Positions 1 through 9,618 of a stretch of 64,000 nucleotides of DNA are shown here, in pieces; positions within the stretch are counted from its first letter, which is position 1; each line of letters opens with the position of its first letter. Made by a program: the position numbers and the translations under genes. The notes beneath the pieces are model-generated. The model did not search any database. It was given only the letters and a program-made list of their open reading frames with translations, and was not told the DNA's origin. This stretch comes from Bacteroidales bacterium UBA755 (GTDB lineage: Bacteria; Bacteroidota; Bacteroidia; Bacteroidales; UBA932): assembly GCA_002297815.1 (NCBI GenBank), contig DBKH01000037.1:1-64000 (forward strand), read 5' to 3'.

Positions 1-101
1 ACCCACAGGAACTGCATCATAAGGATGAAGATGACCACAAGCAGGATCATAAAGAATGGTCCTATGAATGAGGTCAGTATGAATCTGTCAATCTTCTTCA
101 T
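1..101 (-). CDS. LptF/LptG (YjgP/YjgQ)-type permease, N-terminal fragment
   Basis: Only the first 33 or so codons are in the window; the gene continues past the left edge. The visible peptide starts MKKIDRFILTSFIGPFF and continues as a hydrophobic helix, the typical start of Bacteroidota YjgP/YjgQ permeases, which form the inner-membrane part of the lipopolysaccharide export machine. The start codon is complementary to 99-101 with a G-rich stretch just upstream. It lies 45 bp downstream of alaS on the same strand, so the two are probably co-transcribed. LptF and LptG cannot be told apart from this fragment. Confidence 0.72.
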   Translation of the reverse strand, partial: MKKIDRFILTSFIGPFFMILLVVIFILMMQFLW

Positions 102-146
102 CCCCGATGCGTTGTTTTATGAATATATTAAAGAATATGTTGCCGT

Positions 147-2765
147 CTATGCCGTGACGATCTCTACCATCTTGTCCAGTGCGGCTTGGAGTCCATCAAT
201 ATTCCTTCCTCCCGCAGTGGCGAGAGTCGGCTGTCCACCGCCACCGCCTTGGATGAGTTTCGCAGCTTCCCGGATGTCCTTTGCGGCATTGTGCCCTGAA
301 ACGATAAGGTCGTTGGAGTACATCAACACAAGCTGAGGTTTGCCCTCGTGGCTGAATGCTGCTGCAAGAGCGAAGTTCTCAACTTCTTTCTGAAGGATTG
401 AAGCGGCCTCACGAAGCATCGATGGGTCAACATCCCGGCTGAATCTAACAACTTTTATTCCATTGATTTCTTCAGCGTTCTCTGAGATCACTTTGGCAAA
501 CGAGGCTGCCTTTTCTTTGGCATATTCCTCAATCTTCTTTTTAGCGTCAGAATTTTCGCTTATGAGTTTGGCCACTGCAGCAGCCACGTCAGGGGCGTTG
601 TTGAACATGGTTCGTATGCCCTTGAGGGTGTCTGTGAGGGTGTCGAGAATCTCCTCAGCGGCCTCTCCGGTCACTGCTTCGATCCTGCGCACACCAGCTG
701 CAATGGCTGACTCAGATACAATCTTGAAGAACCCGATGCGACCTGTCGATTTGGCGTGGGTTCCACCGCAAAGTTCGATTGAGTCACCGAATTTTATGAC
801 GCGTACCCGATCTCCGTATTTTTCTCCGAAGAGCGCGATAGCTCCCATGGCCTTAGCTTCATCCATCGTAGCGTCCCTCTTTTCTTCAAGCGGATAGTCA
901 GCACGGATCAACTGGTTGACCCTATGCTCCACTTTCCTCAGTTCCTCATCAGTAACTTTTGCGAAATGCGAGAAGTCGAATCGGAAATAGTCTGGACCAA
1001 CGAACGATCCCTTCTGCTCAATGTGTGTTCCAAGAGCCTCTCTAAGAGCGAAATCCAGAAGATGTGTCGCTGTGTGGTTGGCTGTGATTTTGAGCCTGCG
1101 CTCCTCGTCAACCTTCAATGTGAAAGTCTCCTCGCAACCAGTCGGAATCCTCTCCGCTATGTGGATTGTAAGGTTGTTCTCTTTGACAGTGTTGAGGATC
1201 TTGATCTCCTCTCCGCTCTGGGAGATGATGACTCCTGTGTCTCCAACCTGTCCTCCCATTTCAGCGTAGAACGGAGTGCGGTCAAAAACCAACTGGAACA
1301 TCGTCTTGTTCTTCTGCTTGACGGTGCGCTGCTTAAGGAGCTTGACACCGGTGAGTTCAAGGTTGTCGTAGCCTAGGAAAGCCTCTTCCTCGCCATCATG
1401 ATAGACAGTCCAGTCTCCGAACTCATTGGCTGTGGCGTTGCGCGCTCTGTCTTTCTGCTTTTGGAGCTCCTTGCTGAAACCATCCATGTCAACTGTGTAG
1501 CCTTTCTCCGAGGCAATCAGCTCTGTAAGGTCGATCGGGAATCCGTAGGTGTCATAGAGTATGAAAGCGTCCTCTCCAGGGATGGTTTTTGTGGCAGCGT
1601 TCTTGGCAATGTAATCATCCATCAACTTGATTCCACGGTCGAGAGTCCTGAGGAAAGACATCTCTTCCTCTCGGATCACGCTCTCGATGAGTTTCTGCTG
1701 GTTTCTGAGTTCTGGATAGGCCTCGCCCATGTCCGCTACAAGCTGTGGAATCAGTGAGCAGAGGAACGGCTCGTCGAAACCGAGGAATGTGTAGCCGTAG
1801 CGCACGGCGCGGCGTAGGATCCTTCTGATGACATAGCCGGCCTTCACGTTGGACGGCAACTGGCCGTCAGCAATCGAGAATGCTATCGCCCTAATATGAT
1901 CTGCAATCACTCTCATGGCGACCTCGGTCTTTTCACTCTCGTGGTATTTGTGGCCGGAGAGATCCTCAATCATGCGGATTATTCCGGAGAATAAGTCCGT
2001 GTCATAGTTGCTGGTCTTGCCCTGAAGCACCATGCAGAGCCTCTCGAAACCCATCCCGGTGTCGATATTCTTGGCAGGAAGAGGTTCAAGCGAACCATTA
2101 GCCTTGCGGTTGTACTGCATAAACACAAGGTTCCAAATCTCGATGACCTGATCATTGTCAGTGTTGACTAGATCTTTTCCAGGAATCTTGGCAATCTCCT
2201 CGTCTGGTCGCAAGTCGATGTGGATCTCGCTGCAAGGACCGCAAGGTCCGGTGTCTCCCATCTCCCAGAAGTTGTCGTGCTTGTTGCCCAGAAGGATGTG
2301 GTCCTCCGGCATAAACTTTAGCCAAGCCTGTTTTGCTTCTTCATCTAGCCCTGTGCCATCTTCTGCCGAGCCTTCAAACACCGTGGCGTAGAGTTTCGAT
2401 TTGTCAATCTTATAAACTTCGGTCAATAGTTCCCATGCCCAACTGATCGCCTCGGTTTTAAAGTAGTCACCAAAACTCCAATTTCCCAGCATCTCGAACA
2501 TCGTGTGGTGTCTTCCATCATGTCCCACGGCCTCAAGGTCATTGTGCTTGCCGCTGACCCTAAGGCACTTTTGCGAATCTGTCGCCCTTTTCATCTTAGG
2601 CACGGTGTTTCCAAGGAAGATGTCCTTGAACTGGTTCATACCAGCGTTGGTGAACATGAGCGTCGGGTCATTCTTGATCACCATAGGTGCGGATGGTACG
2701 ACCGTGTGGCCCTTGGATGCAAAAAAGTCCAAAAATTGCTGTCGAATCTCTTTGGAGGTGTACAT
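147..2765 (-). CDS. alaS: Alanyl-tRNA synthetase
   Basis: Charges tRNA-Ala with alanine in the cytoplasm and clears mischarged serine or glycine. The 872-residue product has full family length. The class II catalytic core occupies roughly residues 1-250 ([13 protein letters not shown] near 38-50). The editing domain carries the zinc ligands in HTATH (564-568) and CGGTH (666-670). A glycine-rich [10 protein letters not shown] stretch marks the C-terminal DHHA1 domain. Start is the ATG complementary to 2763-2765. A candidate minus-strand promoter lies upstream at 2841-2874. The permease gene follows 45 bp downstream. Nothing is odd about the gene. Confidence 0.97.
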   Translation of the reverse strand: MYTSKEIRQQFLDFFASKGHTVVPSAPMVIKNDPTLMFTNAGMNQFKDIFLGNTVPKMKRATDSQKCLRVSGKHNDLEAVGHDGRHHTMFEMLGNWSFGDYFKTEAISWAWELLTEVYKIDKSKLYATVFEGSAEDGTGLDEEAKQAWLKFMPEDHILLGNKHDNFWEMGDTGPCGPCSEIHIDLRPDEEIAKIPGKDLVNTDNDQVIEIWNLVFMQYNRKANGSLEPLPAKNIDTGMGFERLCMVLQGKTSNYDTDLFSGIIRMIEDLSGHKYHESEKTEVAMRVIADHIRAIAFSIADGQLPSNVKAGYVIRRILRRAVRYGYTFLGFDEPFLCSLIPQLVADMGEAYPELRNQQKLIESVIREEEMSFLRTLDRGIKLMDDYIAKNAATKTIPGEDAFILYDTYGFPIDLTELIASEKGYTVDMDGFSKELQKQKDRARNATANEFGDWTVYHDGEEEAFLGYDNLELTGVKLLKQRTVKQKNKTMFQLVFDRTPFYAEMGGQVGDTGVIISQSGEEIKILNTVKENNLTIHIAERIPTGCEETFTLKVDEERRLKITANHTATHLLDFALREALGTHIEQKGSFVGPDYFRFDFSHFAKVTDEELRKVEHRVNQLIRADYPLEEKRDATMDEAKAMGAIALFGEKYGDRVRVIKFGDSIELCGGTHAKSTGRIGFFKIVSESAIAAGVRRIEAVTGEAAEEILDTLTDTLKGIRTMFNNAPDVAAAVAKLISENSDAKKKIEEYAKEKAASFAKVISENAEEINGIKVVRFSRDVDPSMLREAASILQKEVENFALAAAFSHEGKPQLVLMYSNDLIVSGHNAAKDIREAAKLIQGGGGGQPTLATAGGRNIDGLQAALDKMVEIVTA

Positions 2766-2840
2766 ATTTAAAAATCAATTAATTCATGAATATTCTCCCG
2801 TTTCCTTACGAAAAAAGTTTCCGAAAAGGCACGGAATTGG

Positions 2841-2874
2841 CAAAATTATAACATTTTTCGGGATATATTGCAAA
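2841..2874 (-). promoter_or_regulatory. Candidate promoter for alaS
   Basis: Read on the minus strand, TTTG (2874-2871) is followed after 22 bp by TAATTTTG (2848-2841). This fits the Bacteroidota -33 / -7 pattern (TTTG, about 19-21 bp, TAnnTTTG) with a slightly long spacer. It lies back to back with the promoter of the M23 gene. Confidence 0.5.
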
Positions 2875-2888
2875 AAAGGGTATATTTG
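2857..2888 (+). promoter_or_regulatory. Candidate promoter for the first M23 peptidase
   Basis: TATATTTG at 2881-2888 matches the Bacteroidota -7 box TAnnTTTG. TTCG at 2857-2860, one base off TTTG, lies 20 bp upstream. The -7 box ends only six bases before the ATG at 2895, so a transcript from this promoter would have almost no leader. Confidence 0.55.
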
Positions 2889-2894
2889 TAAATT

Positions 2895-3905
2895 ATGGGA
2901 AAGTATATTCTCAATCCGGAGACCTTATTGTACGAGATTAAGGAAGTCTCCTTGAAGTCGAAAGTCTTCAAGGGGTTGCTTTTGTTTGCTGGCAGTGTGG
3001 CCATGACTATCTTGTATATTTGGCTGTTTACATCGGTTCTCGGCTATGATCTTCCCAAAACCGTTTTTCTTAAGGCTGAACATGCCCGTTGGGATGCAAA
3101 GATAGATCTGATGAACACCAAGCTTGACCGTTATGCGGAGACATTGGATGCTCTTCGTGTCAGGGATGACGACATTTACAGATCAATATTCGGAATGAAT
3201 GAGATTCCAGCTGGAGTTCGTGATGCTGGCGTTGGTGGAGTTGATAAGTACGAGTTCCTTAATGGACTTGAATCTGACGATAGGCTTAAGAACACGGCCC
3301 TCAGACTCGATCGGCTGACGAGACAGACCTATGTCCAAAGCAAGTCATTTGATGAGGTGACGTCAGTCTCTAAGACCGCGGGAGACATGGTGTCTTGCAT
3401 TCCTGCAATCCCTCCAATCAACCCTGATCCGTCAAAGTACAGGCTCTCCAGTCGGTTCGGCTACAGGTCCGATCCGTTTACAGGAAGTGCAAAGATGCAC
3501 ACCGGGCTCGATTTCGCGATGAAGATTGGCAACCCTGTCTATGCTACCGGCGATGGAGTGGTCGAATCGGTCAAGTTTGAGTTTTTCGGCTATGGCAATT
3601 CCGTAACGATCGACCACGGCTTCGGTTATAAGACAATCTATGCCCACCTTAATTCGGTTAAAGTGATTGAAGGAATGAAAGTCAAGAGGGGAGATTATAT
3701 AGCTGACAGCGGCAAATCAGGACGTTCCAGCGGCCCTCACCTTCATTATGAAGTGGTCTATAAAGGGCAAAAGGTCAACCCAGCGAATTATCTAGACATG
3801 TCAATGCCCGTTGATGAATATTCCGCTATGGTCAAAATGAGGGAAAGAGAGTCAATGACGTCTTCTTCTCCTATGCGTCGCAGTTTTAGCGTCAGAAGTC
3901 GTTAA
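2895..3905 (+). CDS. M23 family (LytM-type) membrane-anchored peptidase
   Basis: Likely a peptidoglycan-acting zinc endopeptidase, or a degenerate LytM factor, tethered to the inner membrane with its domain in the periplasm. The 336-residue protein has a short cytoplasmic head, one membrane helix (about 25-48), a helical spacer (50-160) and a C-terminal M23 domain. The zinc ligands are intact: H202 and D206 (MHTGLDF) and H282/H284 (GPHLHYEV). The C-terminal tail is Ser/Arg-rich. It is followed 17 bp later by a paralogue with the same architecture, so the pair is probably one operon. Confidence 0.9.
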   Translation: MGKYILNPETLLYEIKEVSLKSKVFKGLLLFAGSVAMTILYIWLFTSVLGYDLPKTVFLKAEHARWDAKIDLMNTKLDRYAETLDALRVRDDDIYRSIFGMNEIPAGVRDAGVGGVDKYEFLNGLESDDRLKNTALRLDRLTRQTYVQSKSFDEVTSVSKTAGDMVSCIPAIPPINPDPSKYRLSSRFGYRSDPFTGSAKMHTGLDFAMKIGNPVYATGDGVVESVKFEFFGYGNSVTIDHGFGYKTIYAHLNSVKVIEGMKVKRGDYIADSGKSGRSSGPHLHYEVVYKGQKVNPANYLDMSMPVDEYSAMVKMRERESMTSSSPMRRSFSVRSR

Positions 3906-3922
3906 GAAAGGAGGAAGTGCAC

Positions 3923-4873
3923 ATGAGGGCAAAGTATGAGTTCGATAAGACCCGGATGGAATTCCGCAAGGTGACTCATTCGGTGTGGACGATTCTTGGG
4001 AAGGCAGCGAAGTACTTCCTTGTCACGGCATCCTTGGCGGTTGTCTATTATTTTGTCTTCTCATTCGTGATTAGTACGGATTCCGAACGCGCTCTCAAAC
4101 GTCAGAATCAGATTTATAGGCAAATGTACAAGGACATGGCTGACAGGGAGGCTCTGGTGGGAGAAGTCCTTGAAGGTTTGAAAGCCAAGGATAATGAGAT
4201 CTACCACAGATTGTTTAATTCCGATGCACCTGATTTAGGTACAATTTATTCTGGAGGACTATTGTCCGATGTGGATTCGGTTCCTGATGGTCTGATTGTC
4301 GGTTTCTCCAGTGCTAAGTTGGATACTTTGAGTAGAATCTCTAAAAGGGTAGAGGACAACTTCAATAGAATTATGACTGTGTTGTCAGACAGTTCATCTT
4401 GCCTTCCTCCTATGACGAACCCAATCAGTGGCTTCTCTTATGCAAGAACTGGTGCTTCTGTCGGTGAAAGGATTAACCCGTTTTATAAGGTCAAGGCTTT
4501 CCATGGAGGGTTGGACTTGATCTCACAACAGGGTGAGACCGTAAGAGCTGCGGCAGACGGAGTGGTTAAGGAAGTTGTTCATTCTTCAAAGGGATTGGGG
4601 AACGTGGTGTCTATAGAGCATGCTGAAGGCTATTTGACCCGCTATGCCCATCTTGAGAACACACGTGTGACGAAGGGTCAAAAGGTGAAACGTGGTCAGG
4701 TTATCGGTCAGGTAGGGATGTCCGGCAACTCTTTTGCCCCACATCTCCACTATGAAGTGTTGAAAGACACATTGCGGATGGATCCTCTCAATTATCTTTT
4801 CGCCTCTGTTACCCCTGATGACTACATGGGAATGCTGTTTATGTCTGTAAACACTGGTCAATCAATGGATTAA
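3923..4873 (+). CDS. M23 family (LytM-type) membrane-anchored peptidase, second copy
   Basis: Paralogue of the preceding gene with the same layout: cytoplasmic head, membrane helix (about 30-52), helical spacer, C-terminal M23 domain. H194 and D198 (FHGGLDL) and H274/H276 (PHLHYEV) keep the zinc site. I chose ATG 3923 because AAAGGAGG (3907-3914), an unusually good Shine-Dalgarno for this phylum, sits eight bases upstream; an in-frame GTG at 3917 is too close to it. The two proteins differ enough in the spacer to suggest an old duplication. Such pairs may work together in envelope remodelling, which is inference. Confidence 0.9.
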   Translation: MRAKYEFDKTRMEFRKVTHSVWTILGKAAKYFLVTASLAVVYYFVFSFVISTDSERALKRQNQIYRQMYKDMADREALVGEVLEGLKAKDNEIYHRLFNSDAPDLGTIYSGGLLSDVDSVPDGLIVGFSSAKLDTLSRISKRVEDNFNRIMTVLSDSSSCLPPMTNPISGFSYARTGASVGERINPFYKVKAFHGGLDLISQQGETVRAAADGVVKEVVHSSKGLGNVVSIEHAEGYLTRYAHLENTRVTKGQKVKRGQVIGQVGMSGNSFAPHLHYEVLKDTLRMDPLNYLFASVTPDDYMGMLFMSVNTGQSMD

Positions 4874-4892
4874 TTTATTTATTTTGAATATA

Positions 4893-5210
4893 ATGGAAAA
4901 GTTGTATTATACCATCGGAGAAGCGGCAGAGATTCTTGGCGAAAGTACGTCGTTAGTGAGATTCTGGTCCAATTCGTTTCCAAAGTACATCAAGCCTAAG
5001 AGAAATGCAAAAGGCAATCGACTCTTTACGGCTGAGGACTTGGACTGTCTCAAGCAGATTCATCTGCTAGTCAAGGAGCAGGGATTGACCCTTGAGGGGG
5101 CGGCTAAGAAGATGGCTGCGGACAGGAAAACCGTGGACGGGCGCGTGAAGGCTTTGGACAGCCTTAAGGAGATACGCCGACAGTTGGTGGAAGTTAAAAA
5201 ATCCTTATGA
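4893..5210 (+). CDS. MerR-family transcriptional regulator
   Basis: Small 105-residue protein that starts directly with a MerR winged helix-turn-helix (YYTIGEAAEILGESTSLVRFW) and a wing containing KGNRLF. A short predicted helix follows, with no obvious effector domain. This size and pattern match the short MerR-like proteins common in Bacteroidota. I took the ATG at 4893; the open frame extends upstream only to a TTG at 4884. Its stop overlaps the start of the Nif3-like gene (ATGA), so the two are translationally coupled. The target is unknown. Confidence 0.88.
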   Translation: MEKLYYTIGEAAEILGESTSLVRFWSNSFPKYIKPKRNAKGNRLFTAEDLDCLKQIHLLVKEQGLTLEGAAKKMAADRKTVDGRVKALDSLKEIRRQLVEVKKSL

Positions 5211-5992
5211 ATATGAAGGTAAAGGAAATTTCCCATGTTCTAGAGACCTTTGCTCCTCTATCAATTCAAGAAAGTTGGGACAACAGCGGACTCATAATCG
5301 GATCTCCTGAGCAAGATGTCCACGGGGTCCTTTTGGGCTTTGACTGCACTTCCGAACTCGTGGATGAAGCTGTTGAATGTGGCGCAGACATGATAGTAAC
5401 TCACCACCCTTTGATATTCGGAGGATTGAAAAAGATTTCGCCTGACGATCCGACTGGATTGGCAGTGATGAAGGCGGTGTCAGCCGGAATAGCTGTCTAT
5501 GCGGCTCACACGACTGCTGACAAAGTGCTGTCAGGGGTGAGCGGTGCTATGGCGGAAAGGTTGGGACTGGAGAATATTGGAATATTGGACGAAGATCCCA
5601 ATGGCTATGGCCTGGGAGCGATAGGCGATCTTCCGGAGGCGATGGGCGGGGAAAAGTTCATTGAATATGTCAAGTCTTGCTTTAATCTTAAGGTTGCCCG
5701 TTGCTCCCGCATTCCAGACGTACAAATTTCAAAGGTGGCTATGTGCGGAGGCTCTGGTGCATCTCTGATTGATGTGGCAAAGAGCCTTGGAGCTCAGGCT
5801 TACCTTTGCGGTGACATCTCATACCATCATTTCTTCACAACTAAGGATTTTATGGTCATGGATATAGGCCATTTCGAAGGAGAAGTGGAGATTGTGAACA
5901 TTTTATTTTCTCTGTTAAAGAAAAAATTTCCTAACTTTGCAATCCGTACCAGTGTGAAACTGGTGACAAGTAATCCGGTACATTATTATTAG
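5207..5992 (+). CDS. Nif3-like dinuclear metal centre protein (DUF34)
   Basis: Member of the Nif3/YbgI/YqfO family, often labelled GTP cyclohydrolase 1 type 2 homologue; the cellular role is not settled. The 261-residue protein has the family start (ESWDNSGLIIG), the metal-binding HHP (H66, H67), the AAHTTAD motif and the C-terminal DIGHFEGEVE motif, so the metal site looks complete. It lacks the PII-like insert of longer homologues. In many Bacteroidota it precedes a coiled-coil zinc-ribbon protein, exactly as here. Confidence 0.92.
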   Translation: MNMKVKEISHVLETFAPLSIQESWDNSGLIIGSPEQDVHGVLLGFDCTSELVDEAVECGADMIVTHHPLIFGGLKKISPDDPTGLAVMKAVSAGIAVYAAHTTADKVLSGVSGAMAERLGLENIGILDEDPNGYGLGAIGDLPEAMGGEKFIEYVKSCFNLKVARCSRIPDVQISKVAMCGGSGASLIDVAKSLGAQAYLCGDISYHHFFTTKDFMVMDIGHFEGEVEIVNILFSLLKKKFPNFAIRTSVKLVTSNPVHYY

Positions 5993-6004
5993 TCAAATAG
6001 CTAT

Positions 6005-6817
6005 ATGGCAACTAAAAAAATCAAGAAAGTCGAGACCCCGATAGACCAGAGGGAGACCTTTGTCTCTCTTCAGAAGAATTTCGCAGACTCTGAGATTAGT
6101 GTAGAGGAAAAACTTAAGACACTCTACGCTTTGCAGGAGGCTGACTCCGCGATAGACAAGATCATGCAGATGCGCGGAGAGCTCCCATCGGAAGTCGAGG
6201 CTCTTGAGAATGAAATAACCGATTTGAAAGCACGACAGGCACAGGATAGTGCTGTCATAGAGGCTTACAATCAGACCATAGCGGAGAATAGGCAGAACAT
6301 CGTGGACTGTGATGCTCAGATTGAGAAGTATCAGAAGCAGTTGAACGACATTTCGAACAGCCGCGAGTATGACTCGATCAACAAGGAAATTGAGAATCAG
6401 GGCCTTCTTCGCCAGATTGCACAGAAGAACATCAACGACACAAAGTCGGCTATCCTTGAGAAGAAGGAGGACATCGAGTCTTTGAAGGACTACATTGCTG
6501 TCAGAACGGATGACCTCAAGGCCAAGAAAGAGGAACTAGAGAACATCGTGGAATCGACTTCAAAGGAGGAAAAGAAACTCCGTTCAGTCAGAGAAGAGTG
6601 CGCCAAGAAGATCGATCCAAGGACAATGAGTGCCTACGATCGCATTCGTGCCAGTGTTCACAATCATCTTGCTGTGGTTTCCGTTTACAACGGAGATTCT
6701 TGTGGAGGTTGTTTCAACACAATTACTCCTCAGCGTCTCGTTGACATTGCTTCCAATAAGAAATTGATTATCTGTGAGCATTGCGGCAGAATCATTGTCA
6801 ACCCTGACTTTGAATAG
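6005..6817 (+). CDS. Coiled-coil protein with C-terminal C4 zinc ribbon (CT398-like)
   Basis: 270 residues. Roughly 25-210 is a long charged coiled coil rich in Glu, Lys and Gln. The C terminus carries a CxxC...CxxC zinc ribbon (CGGCFNTI and CEHCGR). This matches the Chlamydia CT398-type family, thought to bind nucleic acid or interact with sigma-54 or secretion components; the function in Bacteroidota is unproven. It follows the Nif3-like gene by 12 bp and precedes dnaB by 23 bp, so it probably belongs to the same transcription unit. Confidence 0.85.
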   Translation: MATKKIKKVETPIDQRETFVSLQKNFADSEISVEEKLKTLYALQEADSAIDKIMQMRGELPSEVEALENEITDLKARQAQDSAVIEAYNQTIAENRQNIVDCDAQIEKYQKQLNDISNSREYDSINKEIENQGLLRQIAQKNINDTKSAILEKKEDIESLKDYIAVRTDDLKAKKEELENIVESTSKEEKKLRSVREECAKKIDPRTMSAYDRIRASVHNHLAVVSVYNGDSCGGCFNTITPQRLVDIASNKKLIICEHCGRIIVNPDFE

Positions 6818-6840
6818 ACCCGCTAACATCATCTGAAAAC

Positions 6841-8325
6841 ATGCCTGACCAGCCAGGAAAGACAACCAAAAAGAAGGCGAGGCCAGTCAACCTTGACACA
6901 CTTGGGCTTGAGATGGGAAACAAACCGCCTCAAGCTCTTGAAGTCGAAGAGGCTGTCCTAGGAGCCATGCTGATTGAGCCCTCATCCGTGGACACCGCGC
7001 TTGAGGAGCTTACTGCATCCTGCTTCTACGATCCCCGCCATAGGATGATCTTTGAAGCGATGACCGAGCTCGTGAACGAGCATGTGTCTGTTGACATTGT
7101 TACTGTTAGCACAAAGCTCCGGGAAAAAGGCAACCTAGAGGCCATCGGTGGCCCTGTTGCCCTTGCTGGATTGTCTGAGAAAGTCGGAGCTGCGGCTCAC
7201 ATTGAGTACTATGTCCGCATTCTCAAGCAAAAGAACATCCAGAGGGAACTGATCACCGCGTCTTACCAGATTCTCAAAGAAGCCTACGATGATTCAGTGA
7301 ATGTGGATCTCTTGATTGATGAGTCTCAGTCAAGGATTTACAGTGCCATCCAGAGCAGTGTGAAGAACGACATCAAGGAAGTTGGCTCGGTGATAAATGA
7401 GGCGATGAGGGAGGTGGAGAAGAACCAGAACGCTTCTGGTGGCCTTAGTGGTGTTCCGTCTGGTTTCCCGTCTTTGGATCGTGTCACAAGAGGCTGGCAG
7501 AAATCCGATTTGATCATCCTTGCCGCCCGTCCTTCCGTAGGAAAAACGGCTTTCGCTTTGAATTTGGCTAGGAACGCAGCAGTGGATTATCACATGCCGG
7601 TGGCTGTGTTCTCCTTGGAAATGTCTGCCCTTCAGTTGGTTATGAGGCTTATGACGACTGAGTCCGGTCTGTCAGCTGACAAACTCAAAGGTGGAACCAA
7701 ATTGGACCCATGGGACTGGCAACAGCTTGAGACTAGGCTGGCTAACCTCTCAAAGGCTCCGCTTTACATTGACGATACTCCTAGCATTCCTCTGATGGAA
7801 TTTAGGACCAAAATTAAGCGTTTGGTGAAGGCCAAGGATGTCCGTCTCGTGATTGTCGATTACCTTCAGCTGATGCAGGGACCAGCCGAACTGCGCGGAA
7901 TGCGAGAGCAGGAGGTGGCTGCTATTTCTAGAACATTGAAGGCTACCGCTAAGGAACTTAACGTTCCGATCATTGCCCTGTCACAGTTGTCCCGTGACGC
8001 TGTCAAGAGGACTGGAGGTAGCGGGAAGCCTCAGCTTAGTGATCTCCGTGAGTCTGGCTCTATTGAGCAGGATGCTGACATGGTGATATTCATTCATCGT
8101 CCTGATTATGTTGGACTTGGTGAGACACCTGATGGGAAGGAGACGACTCAAATCATCATCGCAAAGCACCGTAATGGAGAAGTCTGTGACATTGACATGC
8201 TCTTCAAGGCAGAGCAGGTTCGTTTTGTGGAGCCTGGAGACACCCTTGCCGCCAAGGCAGAATCCATTGGTTCAGCGATGAACTCGACGATGAACAATGA
8301 ATTTGATAATAATCCTGACTTCTGA
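6841..8325 (+). CDS. dnaB: Replicative DNA helicase DnaB
   Basis: Hexameric 5'-3' helicase that unwinds DNA at the replication fork. The 494-residue protein has the N-terminal helical DnaB domain (about 30-140) with the conserved LEVEEAVLGAML start, a linker, and the RecA-like C-terminal domain with Walker A ARPSVGKT (229-236) and Walker B VIVDYLQLM. The DnaB-specific LSQLSRDAVKRTGG stretch and SDLRESGSIEQDAD are present. No intein is seen. Its stop codon shares a base with the next start (TGATG), so it is coupled to the DUF3108 gene. Confidence 0.97.
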   Translation: MPDQPGKTTKKKARPVNLDTLGLEMGNKPPQALEVEEAVLGAMLIEPSSVDTALEELTASCFYDPRHRMIFEAMTELVNEHVSVDIVTVSTKLREKGNLEAIGGPVALAGLSEKVGAAAHIEYYVRILKQKNIQRELITASYQILKEAYDDSVNVDLLIDESQSRIYSAIQSSVKNDIKEVGSVINEAMREVEKNQNASGGLSGVPSGFPSLDRVTRGWQKSDLIILAARPSVGKTAFALNLARNAAVDYHMPVAVFSLEMSALQLVMRLMTTESGLSADKLKGGTKLDPWDWQQLETRLANLSKAPLYIDDTPSIPLMEFRTKIKRLVKAKDVRLVIVDYLQLMQGPAELRGMREQEVAAISRTLKATAKELNVPIIALSQLSRDAVKRTGGSGKPQLSDLRESGSIEQDADMVIFIHRPDYVGLGETPDGKETTQIIIAKHRNGEVCDIDMLFKAEQVRFVEPGDTLAAKAESIGSAMNSTMNNEFDNNPDF

Positions 8326-9179
8326 TGAACCTACCAAGACTATTCAGCGCCTTTGCCGCTATTTTGTTTTTTGCTTCAACCGCATTGTCTGCTTCCGAAG
8401 AAGGGAAGTGCATCCCTGTCAAAAAACTTGAGGAAAAGAATCTAGCGTTCAAAGGAGGAGAGAAGTTGGTTTTTACCCTTCACTACAAATGGGGCATCGT
8501 CAATGCCGATGTTGCGCAAGCCACACTGAAGGTTGACACTACGATTTTGAATGGTAAAAAGGTATTCCATGCTTCCCTTACTGGGAAGACACAAAAATTC
8601 TATGAGAAATTCTTTAGGGTTAAAGAAGAATTGGATTCATGGTTTACTCGTGATGGGATGAGGCCTATGAAATTTACCCGTTTCGCTAAGGAGGGCAAAT
8701 ATACTTGTACTAATTTGTATTCTTACGATCATACTCCGGGTAATGAGCACATTAGTGCCTCGTTGAGCAATTCAAGAAAGGGCGAGTTCTCTGCAACTCT
8801 GCCATTGGATAAATGCACCTATGACATCCCTTTGATGTACTATGTTCTTCGTAATGTGGATGTTACTAAACTTAAGGAAGGGACGGACTATCCAATGACA
8901 TTTGCTGTTGATGATGATGTCTATACATTGCATTTCAGATACTTAGGAAAAGAAAACAAGAGAGTTCTGGATGTTGGTACGGTTCGATGCCTGAAATTTA
9001 GTTTCGAGGTGGTTTCTGGAGAGGTGTTTTCCGGAGAGTCGGATCTCTTCGGATGGTTTTCGGATGATGATAACAGAATCCCTGTCTGGTTTTCTGCTCC
9101 TTTGAAAGTCGGTCAAGTTCAAGGGCGTTTGCATTCTTGGTCGGAGTTGAAGAATCCTTTTTCGTCAATAGTAGAGTGA
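8325..9179 (+). CDS. Secreted DUF3108 family protein
   Basis: 284 residues with a clear signal peptide (hydrophobic 8-22, cleavage near ALSA). The mature part is beta-rich and ends without a membrane segment, as in DUF3108 proteins, which are predicted periplasmic or outer-membrane-associated with unknown function. Its start overlaps the dnaB stop by one base. Assignment rests on overall pattern (a Gly-Glu-Lys-Leu-x-Phe early strand and a YDIPLMYYVLRN segment) recalled from the family, so the family label is moderately certain and the function is open. Confidence 0.7.
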   Translation: MNLPRLFSAFAAILFFASTALSASEEGKCIPVKKLEEKNLAFKGGEKLVFTLHYKWGIVNADVAQATLKVDTTILNGKKVFHASLTGKTQKFYEKFFRVKEELDSWFTRDGMRPMKFTRFAKEGKYTCTNLYSYDHTPGNEHISASLSNSRKGEFSATLPLDKCTYDIPLMYYVLRNVDVTKLKEGTDYPMTFAVDDDVYTLHFRYLGKENKRVLDVGTVRCLKFSFEVVSGEVFSGESDLFGWFSDDDNRIPVWFSAPLKVGQVQGRLHSWSELKNPFSSIVE

Positions 9180-9186
9180 CAAGGAC

Positions 9187-9603
9187 ATGGCAACTGGTGT
9201 AGTTTCTCATAAGGGTAAAATTGTGTCTGTGGGCAAAAATGTCGTTTCGGTTCGGATAGTGTCGGAATCGGCTTGCTCTGCGTGCCATGCTGCGGGACTT
9301 TGCGGTGCATCTGAGTCTAAAAACAAAATAATTGAGGTCCCAGTGTACGATGGGCAAACCTATTCTGTAGGTCAAGAGGTAGATGTTTGCCTTGCAAAAA
9401 AAATGGGACTCAAGGCCGTCCTATTTTCTTATGTGATTCCTTTGATGATATTACTGATTTTAGTATTATCTTTGTCGCGGATTGGACTCGCTGAGCTGGC
9501 CTGCGGGCTGGTTTCTGTCGGGGGAATTGCAGTATATTATTTTGCACTTTATCTCTGCAGGGATCGTCTTGCGGAAGGATATGTGTTTTATATTGGAAAG
9601 TAA
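9187..9603 (+). CDS. RseC/SoxR-reducing-system-like membrane protein
   Basis: 138 residues. The N-terminal half carries a four-cysteine cluster (CSACHAAGLC) typical of the RseC family, followed by two membrane helices (about 78-98 and 103-121). RseC proteins sit at the inner membrane and are linked to Rnf/Rsx complexes, where they help keep SoxR reduced or modulate sigma-E in proteobacteria. The gene lies directly upstream of rnfB, so a role in assembly or regulation of this Rnf complex is the natural reading. SoxR itself is not in the window. Confidence 0.85.
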   Translation: MATGVVSHKGKIVSVGKNVVSVRIVSESACSACHAAGLCGASESKNKIIEVPVYDGQTYSVGQEVDVCLAKKMGLKAVLFSYVIPLMILLILVLSLSRIGLAELACGLVSVGGIAVYYFALYLCRDRLAEGYVFYIGK

Positions 9604-9618
9604 TTATTATTTGGCTTT

